Shown here piece by piece: positions 16,873-24,732 of a stretch of DNA of 64,000 nucleotides. The stretch comes from Litoribrevibacter albus (GTDB lineage: Bacteria; Pseudomonadota; Gammaproteobacteria; Pseudomonadales; Litoribrevibacteraceae): contig NZ_BSNM01000013.1 of assembly GCF_030159995.1 (NCBI RefSeq), forward strand, positions 1 through 64,000, given 5' to 3'. The notes beneath the pieces were generated by a model. That model saw only the letters and a program-made list of their open reading frames with translations. It searched no databases and had not been told where the DNA came from. The position numbers were made by a program, and so were the translations under genes. The first letter of the stretch is position 1; each line of letters opens with the position of its first letter.

Positions 16873-18261
16873 ATGACCGATAACGACACCCAAAAAAGCT
16901 ACCTGCTGGCTTCTCTTAAAAAGATCAGCACAGTGGTAAAACGCGGCGAGACCATCATGAAAGAGATTCCTGGCCTGGTCCGCAAGACACAAAAATCCAA
17001 GCATGATCCGGAGTGGCTGGAGGTCGCTCAGGTAGATGAACGTATTCAAAAACGTCGTTATGGTACAACTCAGGCTGCTGAGCTTGCAGGTATCAGTCAC
17101 TCTCTCCTATACGCAGCAGAACAAGATGGGCGGCTACCAGAACCAGAGTATCGTTTAGATACAGCTAAGAAGGTTCGTTCTGGATACACCATGAATCATA
17201 TCAATCATATTCGCCAGGTATTTAATACGGCTCCTCGAAAGCCTGAAGGTGCGTCGGCTGCTGTGGTTGGCATCCTCAACTTGAAAGGTGGAAGTCAGAA
17301 GACAACTACCTGTCACTTGTTTTCTCAGTACCTTGCTATGAAGGGGTATCGCGTTCTCTTACTTGATACTGATCCCCAAGGGTCATTGAGTTTCTTCTTT
17401 GGGAAGAGGCCCGACGATAACGTTCATTATGAAAACACCATCGCACCGTTCTTTCTGGAAGATGACGAAGCGCTGGTAGAGGCCGGACATCCAGAAGGCG
17501 CATCTCGGTCTTTGCATTATGCGATTCAGAAAACCTACTGGGACAATATCGACATTATTCCGAGTTGTTTGCAGAACCTGAATATTGATTTGATGATGCC
17601 GAAGGTTATGGATGATGCAAACGTCCCTTTCATCGACCGAATTATGAAATTGCGTAGTGGGTTGGTTGAGGTAGGAAAGGATTACGACTTCATTGTTATT
17701 GATGGAACCCCTTCTTTAAACATCAGCACGCTTAATGTGGTGTCTGCATGTGACATGGTTTTTGTGCCCACCCCAGCGGCCATGTTGGACTTTGCATCAA
17801 CGCTTCAATTCGCAGGCTTGGTGGCTGAAACCATCGAGACATATGACGAAGGCGGAATCTATCCAAACGTCCCTGATATGCGTTTCTTCATTACAAAGTA
17901 TTCCGGCAGTAGTTATGCACAGTTCATGGGCCAGATTATTCGCCGTGTGTTTACTGTCGAAAGAGGGGATGTTCTATCTAATGAAGCACATGCTTCTGAC
18001 GAAATTGGGAAGGCTACAAACTCGACTTACTCAATCTATGAACAGAATCCCGCAGAATCTGATAATCGTAAGAGACTGAAATCAACTTGCGAGATGTTCG
18101 ATAAGTTGTTTGAAGAAATGCACGATGCAGTTTGGGAAACATGTTACGAAGAGGTTCTAAGAACTTCGCATCTGGATAAAATTGATCAAATTATGGCAAA
18201 CGCAGATTCAGTGAAAGCGGAACTGGAGGAAGCAAAAGCTAGAGCAGGGGAGGGTATGTAA
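16873..18261 (+). CDS. parA: ParA partition ATPase with N-terminal HTH (type Ia)
   Basis: A 462-residue protein. Residues about 63-95 form a helix-turn-helix (YGTTQAAELAGISHSLLYAAEQ). The ATPase core has a deviant Walker A KGGSQKTT (138-145), an A' motif LLLDTDPQGS near 165-175 and Walker B FIVIDGTPS near 280. Large HTH-bearing ParAs both drive segregation on the nucleoid and repress their own promoter. AAGGA precedes the ATG. The stop is 2 bp from the parB start, so the two are one operon. Confidence 0.95.
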   Translation: MTDNDTQKSYLLASLKKISTVVKRGETIMKEIPGLVRKTQKSKHDPEWLEVAQVDERIQKRRYGTTQAAELAGISHSLLYAAEQDGRLPEPEYRLDTAKKVRSGYTMNHINHIRQVFNTAPRKPEGASAAVVGILNLKGGSQKTTTCHLFSQYLAMKGYRVLLLDTDPQGSLSFFFGKRPDDNVHYENTIAPFFLEDDEALVEAGHPEGASRSLHYAIQKTYWDNIDIIPSCLQNLNIDLMMPKVMDDANVPFIDRIMKLRSGLVEVGKDYDFIVIDGTPSLNISTLNVVSACDMVFVPTPAAMLDFASTLQFAGLVAETIETYDEGGIYPNVPDMRFFITKYSGSSYAQFMGQIIRRVFTVERGDVLSNEAHASDEIGKATNSTYSIYEQNPAESDNRKRLKSTCEMFDKLFEEMHDAVWETCYEEVLRTSHLDKIDQIMANADSVKAELEEAKARAGEGM

Positions 18262-18263
18262 TT

Positions 18264-19397
18264 ATGGCAAATGACAAGTATGGGAATATTGACGAGCTGC
18301 TTTCTGGGGCAGGATCGGACGAAAAAGAAGACAACACTCCGCGTCGAAGCCGGAGACCTTCTCCGGCATTGGGTGTGATGACGGGTGATAAGCGTCCAAC
18401 AAGCGTTACCGATGGTTTGAAAGCCGATAAGCAGAAAGCGGAAAAAGCACTCGAAGAGGCCCAGCAGAAGTTTGAGATGGAAAAGGCAGACCTTCTGAAA
18501 GCACTAGAAGAAGCAAAAAGTTCTGGGTCTGAAGGTGCTCCTATTGTGCTCACTATGCCTGTAACTAAGCAGGAAGTGACTTTCGAGCTTCGACGGGTTG
18601 ATACGTCTCTAATTGATGTTTCTCCTGAGAATGAGCGTATTCAAGAATTCCTGGATGAAATATCTCTCCAGGACATACTGCCATCCATTAAGAAACACGG
18701 GCAGCAAAAGCCTGGTACATTGCGCCCGACAAAAGATGGCCGGTTTGAGTTGATTGAAGGTTCTCGACGTTTAGCCGCGGTCAAGTTGGCAAAGCAGGAA
18801 TACTTGGCACTTGTTGGTGATGTACCAGATGCAGATGTGCGAGAACTCGGCATCATCGAAAATAAGCACCAGGATGTAAGTCCATATGAAAAAGCCAAGG
18901 CCTATCAGAAGCAGATTGAGCGTGGAGAGTATGAAAATTGGACCCAGTTGGGTGCGTCCAAAGGAATTAGCTCTTCGCACATATCACGTTATCGTGCCTG
19001 CGTTGAGCTGGATGAAGTTTTTGTTCGTATCCTTCCATCGCCATCTGATATGCCACTCTCTTATGGTGAAACGATTGCGCAGTTGAAGAAGAAAGGTGAG
19101 CGCGCTCTGATTGGCAAAGCCCAAGAATTGCTTGATATGAGAAAAGTTGCCCTTAGTGAAAAGACAGAGCTTCCTGATGTAGAGGAGGTGATCAAAATTC
19201 TCAAGAGTGCTGTGAGAACTAAAGTGGAAGAGCCAAAGGCGTGGAAGCCAGTTGTATATAAATCAAAAGATGGCAAAACTCTGAAGCATTCCGTCACTAA
19301 TAAGGGTGCTACCAAATTTGAAATAACTGGTGTGGACGACTCTCAGCTTGAGAAGATCCTGTCCTTCTTGACCACAACTCTTAAGGTTGATGCATAA
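18264..19397 (+). CDS. parB: ParB partition DNA-binding protein
   Basis: A 377-residue protein. It has an N-terminal ParA-interaction region, a coiled segment (about 52-85), then a ParB nuclease-fold domain with GQQKPGTLRP and IEGSRRLAA near 150-175. An HTH region (WTQLGASKGISSSHISRYRA) lies near 225-245, with a C-terminal dimerisation part. It binds parS and stimulates ParA ATPase. Two identical palindromes directly downstream are the likely parS. It is co-transcribed with parA. Confidence 0.93.
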   Translation: MANDKYGNIDELLSGAGSDEKEDNTPRRSRRPSPALGVMTGDKRPTSVTDGLKADKQKAEKALEEAQQKFEMEKADLLKALEEAKSSGSEGAPIVLTMPVTKQEVTFELRRVDTSLIDVSPENERIQEFLDEISLQDILPSIKKHGQQKPGTLRPTKDGRFELIEGSRRLAAVKLAKQEYLALVGDVPDADVRELGIIENKHQDVSPYEKAKAYQKQIERGEYENWTQLGASKGISSSHISRYRACVELDEVFVRILPSPSDMPLSYGETIAQLKKKGERALIGKAQELLDMRKVALSEKTELPDVEEVIKILKSAVRTKVEEPKAWKPVVYKSKDGKTLKHSVTNKGATKFEITGVDDSQLEKILSFLTTTLKVDA

Positions 19398-19411
19398 CCG
19401 AGAACGGCAGA

Positions 19412-19461
19412 TTCCCGTGGCGGGAACTTGGATCGATAGGGGCGCATTCCCGTGGCGGGAA
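19412..19461. promoter_or_regulatory. Candidate parS: two TTCCCGTGGCGGGAA palindromes
   Basis: The 15-bp palindrome TTCCCG-TGG-CGGGAA occurs at 19412-19426 and again at 19447-19461, 35 bp apart and directly after parB. Paired identical palindromes beside parB are typical centromere sites. The second copy is also the stem of the terminator at 19440. Confidence 0.65.
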
Positions 19462-19475
19462 TAGCGCCCTTTTTG
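19440..19475 (+). terminator. parAB terminator nested around the second parS-like palindrome
   Basis: GGGCGC pairs with GCGCCC outside the TTCCCG/CGGGAA stem, followed by a T6 run. The total stem is about 12 bp with small mismatches. A site that is both ParB-binding-like and a terminator is unusual. Confidence 0.75.
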
Positions 19476-19588
19476 TTGCCTAAGCCATTGATGATAAAGG
19501 GTTTTAGTAGGTTTTGAGCCAATAAAAACTTTAAAAAATTTAAGTGCTTAGGCGATGTTTTGACTTAAATATTTTAAAGGTCAGCGAA

Positions 19589-20140
19589 CTAGATGTGATC
19601 CTCAGCTTTGAATCCAAGGCATCGGGAAATGTGGTCCAAGTCATCTAAGCCGTAGAAATCTAAGGTCAGTGAACCTGAACGTTTTGCCTGATTAAAGCGA
19701 ATCTTTATCTGTCGCCCGAGCACCTCTCCCATGATTAGTTCGTATCGTTTAATGTCAGTATCACGGTCTTCGTCCTTACCTTGTGCTAGTGACTCAAACT
19801 TGTGGACAGGTATTCTCTTGGTCAGCAAGTTCCTCAATAGGTCTTCTCTTTTGCTTGCAGGGAACTTGGCGATAGCACGAACATGGCCCAATGTTATCCG
19901 GGTAGGGTTCTTGTGCCATAGATTTAACTCCGACTCAGACAGAGATGCCCCCGCTCTTTTGAGGTGGGTAACTGTATATACCTTCTCTATCCCTAGTGAC
20001 TGTCTTATCGACTTATTGGAATAGCCTTCCTGGCTAAGTATCGCGACGACGTATGCCTTCTCTGCATCCGTGAGATCGCTTTTACCTTTGTAGTACTCAA
20101 TAGCTTCATCCGCGTCGATTAGGTAGGGAAGATTGTTCAT
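19589..20140 (-). CDS. ParB/KorB-like regulator (HTH domain protein)
   Basis: A 183-residue protein resembling the central HTH part of ParB/KorB proteins (LTDAEKAYVVAILSQEGYSNKSIRQSLGI, and ITLGHVRAIAKFP), without the ParB nuclease-fold box. The C-terminal 60 residues resemble a small dimerisation strand. Its promoter region carries three TTAGTCATGTGACTAA sites, so it may autoregulate and also control the divergent ParB-family operon. No parA partner is adjacent. Confidence 0.78.
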   Translation of the reverse strand: MNNLPYLIDADEAIEYYKGKSDLTDAEKAYVVAILSQEGYSNKSIRQSLGIEKVYTVTHLKRAGASLSESELNLWHKNPTRITLGHVRAIAKFPASKREDLLRNLLTKRIPVHKFESLAQGKDEDRDTDIKRYELIMGEVLGRQIKIRFNQAKRSGSLTLDFYGLDDLDHISRCLGFKAEDHI

Positions 20141-20154
20141 TGGATTACCCCTAT

Positions 20155-20262
20155 TTAGTCATGTGACTAAATTACCATAGATTACCTTTTATGTTTAGTC
20201 ATGTGACTAAATTATATTGGCTCTTTAGTCTTCTTGCCGTTTCAATTTAGTCATGTGACTAA
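20155..20262. promoter_or_regulatory. Three TTAGTCA-TG-TGACTAA operators
   Basis: Identical 16-bp palindromes lie at 20155-20170, 20195-20210 and 20247-20262, with a half site (TTTAGTC) at 20224-20230. They fill the divergent promoter region upstream of ATG 20140. The likely binder is the gene product at 19589, by position. Confidence 0.8.
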
Positions 20263-20333
20263 TTAATGAGGTGTCAGAGCCATGTTTCAACAGTAAGAGG
20301 GTGAGGGTATTGCTGCACTCTCCCTTCTATCGG

Positions 20334-20430
20334 GCAATATTAATTGCACAAATAAATAAAAATGCACTATTTAGGGCAATATTTATTGACATAAAATTTG
20401 GATCAAAACAGAATGTGCAATATTTATTGA
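20334..20430. promoter_or_regulatory. Three GCAATATTTATTGA repeats
   Basis: Copies start at 20334 (GCAATATTAATTGCA), 20376 and 20417, 42 and 41 bp apart, which is four helical turns and puts them on one face of the helix. They occupy the AT-rich leader just before ATG 20451. They differ from the TTAGTCA sites and probably bind a different protein or form the promoter. Confidence 0.7.
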
Positions 20431-20450
20431 ACATTGGGGTTTGGTTAAAG

Positions 20451-21599
20451 ATGAGTGCTACATCTAAGCTCGCTTCGATACTGAGCAGCGAGCAGGGACA
20501 GATAAGTTGCTTTGAGATTGAGGTTTTCTACCTCAACCAACGCCGTTCCAAGAATCCAATGTATGACGAAATCAAGGAGTCCATCCAGAGCAAGGGCATT
20601 CAAGACCCTCTTCACATCGTATTCCACCCCGTACAGAAGAAGTGGGTTTTGTCCCAGGGGGGACAAACCAGGCTTTTAATCTGCCGGGAGCTTTATGACG
20701 AAACCAGGGCTGAGAGCTTTCTTTACCCCCCTGTCTCAAAGCAGAAATTTACGTCCGACCTTGATTTGTGCATTAGTCATCTCGTAGAGAACAACCTTCG
20801 TGGTGACAATACCTTTTTGGAGACAGCAAATGCTGTGCTCAACATCAGGAATCTCTTAGCTGAAGGTTCCGAGCCAACTCAAGAGCTTTTGGCAAAGGAG
20901 ATGTCCAGCAGAGGGATGCCAATCCGTCGGCAATCTATTACGGCGATGATGTACCTGGCTGAAGAGTTGGCACCATACATTACGAATCAAGCATTTCTGG
21001 ATTGTGTAAGTAGGAAGGTGGTTGACTCCATCAGAACGTTACGAAATGACCTAGCGGAGGAGATGCCAAGCGAAAAGTTCGATTCCGCACTGGTTGAGTA
21101 CGTTAACTCTCAACCCGGCAATCTGTCATTGAAGCAAATCAGAGAGCACTTTCAGAAGAAAGTGGTTGCCCCAACTACTCCAGGTTCTCGGTCAAATAAA
21201 GCAATAGCTAAAAGTGTTTCTGATGCGTTTGGTCTTTCTCATGTAGTGTCAGGATCAGAAGAGCTTCCTTCCGGTTTTATTGTAAGTCTCCCTCAGCATG
21301 TTGATAGCCCTCTCCAGGCCGAAGTTTGCTTCTTCCTGGCGAGTCTCTCTGGGGTCTTCGATAGCAGTGTATCCCCTGAGGTCTTAGCGGCTATGGGGCT
21401 GAAGGATATTGGTTCTGATCCAGCAGACCTTGCCTCTTGCGTAAGAGAGCATCTCAATCTGACAAATGCAGATTTGTCATCTCTTCCTTCCCGCGTCTTC
21501 TGCCATGCCAGTGAGGAAGGATTCGAGTCGTTGATTCGGCTGATCGCCGGAGTCAGGACCAGTTTTAACAGTAATAATCAATCTATGGAGAATCAGTGA
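20451..21599 (+). CDS. ParB-family protein, PFGI-1 class (ICE type)
   Basis: A 382-residue ParB-like protein with the domain arrangement recalled for the PFGI-1-class ParB of ICEs: PMYDEIKESIQSKGIQDPLHI near 36-56, the QGGQTRLLICREL box, LVENNLRGDNTF, then an HTH region (LLAKEMSSRGMPIRRQSITAMM). I start at ATG 20451; the longer frame from 20271 would translate through the operator repeats. It is co-transcribed with the next gene through a TGATG overlap. Its role in ICEs is maintenance or regulation. Confidence 0.85.
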   Translation: MSATSKLASILSSEQGQISCFEIEVFYLNQRRSKNPMYDEIKESIQSKGIQDPLHIVFHPVQKKWVLSQGGQTRLLICRELYDETRAESFLYPPVSKQKFTSDLDLCISHLVENNLRGDNTFLETANAVLNIRNLLAEGSEPTQELLAKEMSSRGMPIRRQSITAMMYLAEELAPYITNQAFLDCVSRKVVDSIRTLRNDLAEEMPSEKFDSALVEYVNSQPGNLSLKQIREHFQKKVVAPTTPGSRSNKAIAKSVSDAFGLSHVVSGSEELPSGFIVSLPQHVDSPLQAEVCFFLASLSGVFDSSVSPEVLAAMGLKDIGSDPADLASCVREHLNLTNADLSSLPSRVFCHASEEGFESLIRLIAGVRTSFNSNNQSMENQ

Positions 21600-22207
21600 T
21601 GGCGTTGAGCACTAAGCTAAAGGACGAGTCATCCAGGTTCATTTCTTCCCTATTGTTGAGTGCATTAGAAGGCTGCCAGCAGGGGGATATGGAACTGGCA
21701 GAACGGCTCGGCCTGTCAATTGAGACAATGCAAAAATTAGACAGATTACGAGCCGATCAGATATTCAATATATCCGGCAACTATGTTCGTGACCTGAGTG
21801 CCCTGGAAGTATTCCAGATCGACTCAAGCAAAATATCGCGGATTATCGAATTGGCAGCGGAAGAAACTCGGCAGTACGAGATGATCGATGAGTTTTTACG
21901 TCGAGGAGCCTGCAAGACGATGATGGCTGAGTTGTTCGGAATGCGTTCGACACAGGTTGCCAGCCGGAAGAAGTTTCTGAATCTACCAACGGTAAAGGGA
22001 CGCCTCCCAGTGTCTACCTTGGAAGAGCAACGTCATATCTATGATGCTTGGCTGGATTCAATAAAAATTGCCGACTACCGCGAGCGACTGCTTTATGTAG
22101 CCAGGGCAACAAACCTGTCCATGTCAAAGATCTATCGTGAGGTCCAGGAAATTGAGGAAATCACGAACAAATCCACTCAATCAAAAAAAACCAAAATCTG
22201 CGCATAA
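21599..22207 (+). CDS. DUF2857-like ICE-associated protein
   Basis: A 202-residue soluble protein matching the DUF2857 pattern of PFGI-1-type elements (NISGNYVRDLSALEVFQID near residues 57-75, RRGACKTMMAELFGMRS near 102-118). Function is unknown; its place between the ParB-like and PFL_4669-like genes is conserved in such elements. The start codon overlaps the upstream TGA. The C-terminus is Lys-rich and could bind nucleic acid. Confidence 0.8.
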   Translation: MALSTKLKDESSRFISSLLLSALEGCQQGDMELAERLGLSIETMQKLDRLRADQIFNISGNYVRDLSALEVFQIDSSKISRIIELAAEETRQYEMIDEFLRRGACKTMMAELFGMRSTQVASRKKFLNLPTVKGRLPVSTLEEQRHIYDAWLDSIKIADYRERLLYVARATNLSMSKIYREVQEIEEITNKSTQSKKTKICA

Positions 22208-22217
22208 GGAGGCTCTC

Positions 22218-23072
22218 ATGGCTGACAGCAACTCACAAAAAATGGCGGCCATTGGGGCCAAACAGGACATCGAAATTGAGCTCGCCACACGACCAGCACT
22301 TCGGTTGTGGCAGGGTAGGGAAAAAACACAAAAGCGTCACGGCATTCTCGGACTTCCTGGGTTTTGCAAGATTGTTCGGGGAATCGAGCAGGCGGTAAGA
22401 GAGGATGACCCCTATGCTGATTACCATTACCACCGTATTGAACAAGCAATCGATGACCTCACTTTCGATTTAGATAGTGAGCTGAAGGATATTCAGTCAT
22501 TTATAGATGAAAACATCCCTCCTGCAATGCGCCTCCCTGACATAGGAAGCAAGAACCCCGTTGTGGTTCCCATCCGGTTTGCTTCTCGTTTGGGCTTTCA
22601 GCTTGTGTATCAACTGCTCAAGGTAGACCAAATCGTTCTCAAGGTACTTTTGGCCAACCACATCGGTCTGTTACCAAACAAGGAAAAGTTCGAGACTCTT
22701 GCGAGAGTCGAAAAGCGTGTGCGCAGTGTCCTGCATATGGTATTCAGCTATAGACATACTGGGGTTACCAGAGATGATATGGCAGCAAACAATCAAAAGG
22801 CCCAAAAGGCTAAAGAGCTGATGGGAGATTTGGAGGTTGGTTATCTTGAAGGTACAACAAGATCTGACAATGCGCCTCCATTGCCAATGAAACGACTCCA
22901 AACTATGGGCAAGGCTTTAGAAAAGGGTAAAGCGGAGAATAAATCCAAGGCTGCGGCGAAAGAAGCTAATTCAAGCAGCGAAGATGAACTGGGTGCAGAG
23001 CTCGATAGAGTACTAAAGCAGGCTGATGAAGAAATGACCCGCTCTGCTAAGAAGAAAGTGGCTACTGCCTAA
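22218..23072 (+). CDS. PFL_4669-family ICE protein (TIGR03761-like)
   Basis: A 284-residue protein with the recalled family signature LRLWQGR near residues 29-35, GILGLPGFCKIVRGIEQAV and DDPYADYHYHRIE. It has a Lys/Ala-rich C-terminal tail (from about 232). Family members occur in almost all PFGI-1-like elements, but their role is unknown. The start is fixed by AAGGAGG 7 nt before ATG 22218. The gene ends in a strong terminator at 23096. Confidence 0.86.
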   Translation: MADSNSQKMAAIGAKQDIEIELATRPALRLWQGREKTQKRHGILGLPGFCKIVRGIEQAVREDDPYADYHYHRIEQAIDDLTFDLDSELKDIQSFIDENIPPAMRLPDIGSKNPVVVPIRFASRLGFQLVYQLLKVDQIVLKVLLANHIGLLPNKEKFETLARVEKRVRSVLHMVFSYRHTGVTRDDMAANNQKAQKAKELMGDLEVGYLEGTTRSDNAPPLPMKRLQTMGKALEKGKAENKSKAAAKEANSSSEDELGAELDRVLKQADEEMTRSAKKKVATA

Positions 23073-23095
23073 CAGCGCTTTGTGCGGTCATAGTG

Positions 23096-23123
23096 AAAAA
23101 GGTGCCAAGCGCACCTTTTTTTT
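23096..23123 (+). terminator. Intrinsic terminator of the ParB-PFL_4669 operon
   Basis: AAAAAGGTGC and GCACCTTTTT pair around a 5-nt loop, followed by a T8 run. It is a strong canonical terminator 24 bp after the stop codon. Confidence 0.9.
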
Positions 23124-23135
23124 AGCGGAGAGATC

Positions 23136-23218
23136 TTGGCTCAGTACCAGTCTGGAAGTGGATCATGACAGGTAGATAATTGGCACAATAGTAGGCTTAC
23201 AGGTTGGCTCAATACCAA
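23136..23218 (+). repeat. TTGGCTCARTACCAR direct repeats upstream of the 23250 gene
   Basis: TTGGCTCAGTACCAG at 23136 and TTGGCTCAATACCAA at 23204 are near-identical. TTGGCACAATAGTA at 23180 is a degenerate third copy. Each has a TTGG/CCAA inverted core. They are probably regulatory sites of the following gene. Confidence 0.5.
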
Positions 23219-23249
23219 TTTTTCTGCTTGGATCGGGAGTAAGAATTAC

Positions 23250-23684
23250 ATGTCGGTTCCTTTAAATATAAATTTAATAATACCTTTTAAGGATAATAAG
23301 GCAGGACGCCTGAATCTGTACCGGAAAGAAATTGAAGCATTCAAGGAGATGCTCGGGCAGAGAGTAGAGGAGCTCAAGGAGGAGTTGGTGAGTCTACTTG
23401 GAGAGGATTTTGAGCTGACGCTTGCAGCGCGATCGGATGGTAACTCAAGGAAGTATTACTGGCGGTTTAAGTCGAGTAAGCGGGATAGGAAGTACAACAG
23501 GCTTCATGCCGATTCTATTGTTGAGTATCTCCGCGTATTTGATGACGAAAGAAAACTTCGATTGAAAGAAACGGAAGAAGAACTCATCTACATCAATGCG
23601 AACCTTAAACTGATCAAGGGTATGTTGGATTCCATAGATCAGTCGGTCGATGAAAAAGCCGAGCTTAGGTCCGCGATAATATGA
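23250..23684 (+). CDS. Hypothetical protein, helical
   Basis: A 144-residue protein with two long helices (about 22-50 and 95-130, coiled-coil-like) around a basic region (RSDGNSRKYYWRFKSSKRDRKYNR) that could bind nucleic acid. The position resembles that of DUF3158-type genes in PFGI-1 elements, but I cannot confirm the match. GGGAG lies about 10 nt before the ATG. It is followed by nearly 600 bp of noncoding DNA. Confidence 0.65.
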   Translation: MSVPLNINLIIPFKDNKAGRLNLYRKEIEAFKEMLGQRVEELKEELVSLLGEDFELTLAARSDGNSRKYYWRFKSSKRDRKYNRLHADSIVEYLRVFDDERKLRLKETEEELIYINANLKLIKGMLDSIDQSVDEKAELRSAII

Positions 23685-24019
23685 GCAGGTCATGAGAGGC
23701 ATATGTCCTTGACCAAGTTGGGATCATCTGCAAAAATTCAATTACTACTTCCTGACAGCTTTCGGGCTTAGCTGCAAAGCATTGCTTTGCTACTCTTCAC
23801 TTCAGAGCATCCATCAGTGCTTACCCTTCAAAACTACCGCGAATTGGTTTTGAGCAACAATCTGTTTTGTGAGTGCTAATCAGAGTATCTCTTGTCTTGG
23901 GGATATTCTGATTAGCGTTCACGACAGTGACTTTAGAATTGCTAATGAACTCGGTTAGCCAGCAAGCAAATCTTGTGATGATGATGACACTATACGAGTG
24001 GCTTTTGTGTGGCGCAGCC

Positions 24020-24187
24020 ATGCCGTGCAAGTGCTATAAGCCTGCACGAAATCCTGGGGAACAATGATCCGAACGCCCCATAGAGGATCGTACTTTAACA
24101 GGGGTACTCGCTATACCCGAACTGCAATACCAAGCGAGCCTTGGTAAGAATTTGAATAGCCTGCCACCGCGCAGGCTTTTCTGTATT
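24020..24187 (+). ncRNA. Candidate structured small RNA with terminal hairpin
   Basis: Consecutive stems can be drawn: CGTGCA/TGCACG (24024-24048), GATCC/GGATC (24066-24089) or GGGG/CCCC, GGGTA/TACCC (24102-24118), TACCAAG/CTTGGTA (24128-24146), and GCCTGC/GCAGGC (24159-24176) followed by TTTTCTGT. There is no open frame with a ribosome site. The last hairpin is a plausible intrinsic terminator, so a short untranslated transcript ending near 24187 is likely. No known family was recognised. Confidence 0.45.
24159..24187 (+). terminator. Hairpin plus T-tract before the T4SS operon
   Basis: GCCTGC-CACCGC-GCAGGC forms a 6-bp G+C-rich stem followed by TTTTCTGTATTT. It insulates the T4SS unit from upstream transcription and probably ends the candidate RNA. 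Confidence 0.7.
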
Positions 24188-24191
24188 TAAA

Positions 24192-24211
24192 GGGTCATTT
24201 AGCGGTGACCC
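24192..24211. promoter_or_regulatory. Transfer-operator palindrome, copy 2 (GGGTCA-N8-TGACCC)
   Basis: A perfect 6-bp inverted repeat with an 8-bp spacer, in A-rich flanks, ending 68 bp before the first T4SS gene (24280). It is the same element as at 14257 and 30718. Confidence 0.7.
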
Positions 24212-24279
24212 AAAAAAAGTAATTTCAAAGATGTGATCTTGTACTGTACCTCTGCCAAATAATGTTGGAGGTATAGCCC

Positions 24280-24732
24280 ATGAAGAAGACCGCAATTGCT
24301 GTAGCTATGTGCTGTTTCAGCACATTGGCATCAGCGGAAAGTAAACCCTTAGACATAGGGGAGTCCAATCGCATTGAAGTAATGCAGACTGGGCGATACA
24401 CCTATGTGAAAAACATCCCCCCGGTAGATCAGCTCAATCCTCTCAAGGTTGTCATCAAGACTCGGATTCCACAAAGCGTGGAAACGGTTGGCCAAACCGT
24501 TGAGTTTCTTCTTGCAAGATCCGGTTACGTGCTCGCGGATAAAACTGTTTTGAGCGAAGAGGCTAAAACACTTCTCAGTCTTCCGTTACCTCAAGTGCAT
24601 CGCAATATCGGTCCAATGACTCTGGACAAAGCACTCCATACGCTGAGTGGTGATGCCTTTGAATTGGTCGTCGATCCAGTACACCGGAAAGTTGCCTACG
24701 AGTTGTCAACCAAGTTGGCGAGGAGTGAATGA
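24280..24732 (+). CDS. PilL-N-like periplasmic protein (TIGR03748-type)
   Basis: A 150-residue protein with a signal peptide (about 1-19) and the recalled family pattern: RYTYVKNIPPVDQLNPL, TVGQTVEFLLARSGYVL, and LPLPQVHRNIGPMTLDKAL. In PFGI-1-like elements this family heads the conjugation cluster and resembles the N-terminal part of PilL. It is probably an envelope component of the transfer apparatus. GGAGG lies 8 nt before the ATG. The stop overlaps the next start. Confidence 0.85.
   Translation: MKKTAIAVAMCCFSTLASAESKPLDIGESNRIEVMQTGRYTYVKNIPPVDQLNPLKVVIKTRIPQSVETVGQTVEFLLARSGYVLADKTVLSEEAKTLLSLPLPQVHRNIGPMTLDKALHTLSGDAFELVVDPVHRKVAYELSTKLARSE

Larger units (their letters stand above)
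23685..24279. other. Noncoding structured region before the T4SS, possible oriT or RNA
   Basis: No credible gene lies in these 595 bp. It contains a 15-bp inverted repeat (23875-23889 and 23902-23916, one mismatch, 12-nt loop), then a series of hairpins from 24024 to 24187 ending in a terminator, then the transfer operator at 24192. A long imperfect inverted repeat in a noncoding region next to transfer genes is what an oriT looks like, so this is my best oriT candidate; unproven. Confidence 0.45.

Noticed and set aside
20271-20450. N-terminal extension of the ICE-type ParB to 20271
   Set aside because: It would translate operator repeats and AT-rich promoter DNA; ATG 20451 gives the normal family start.
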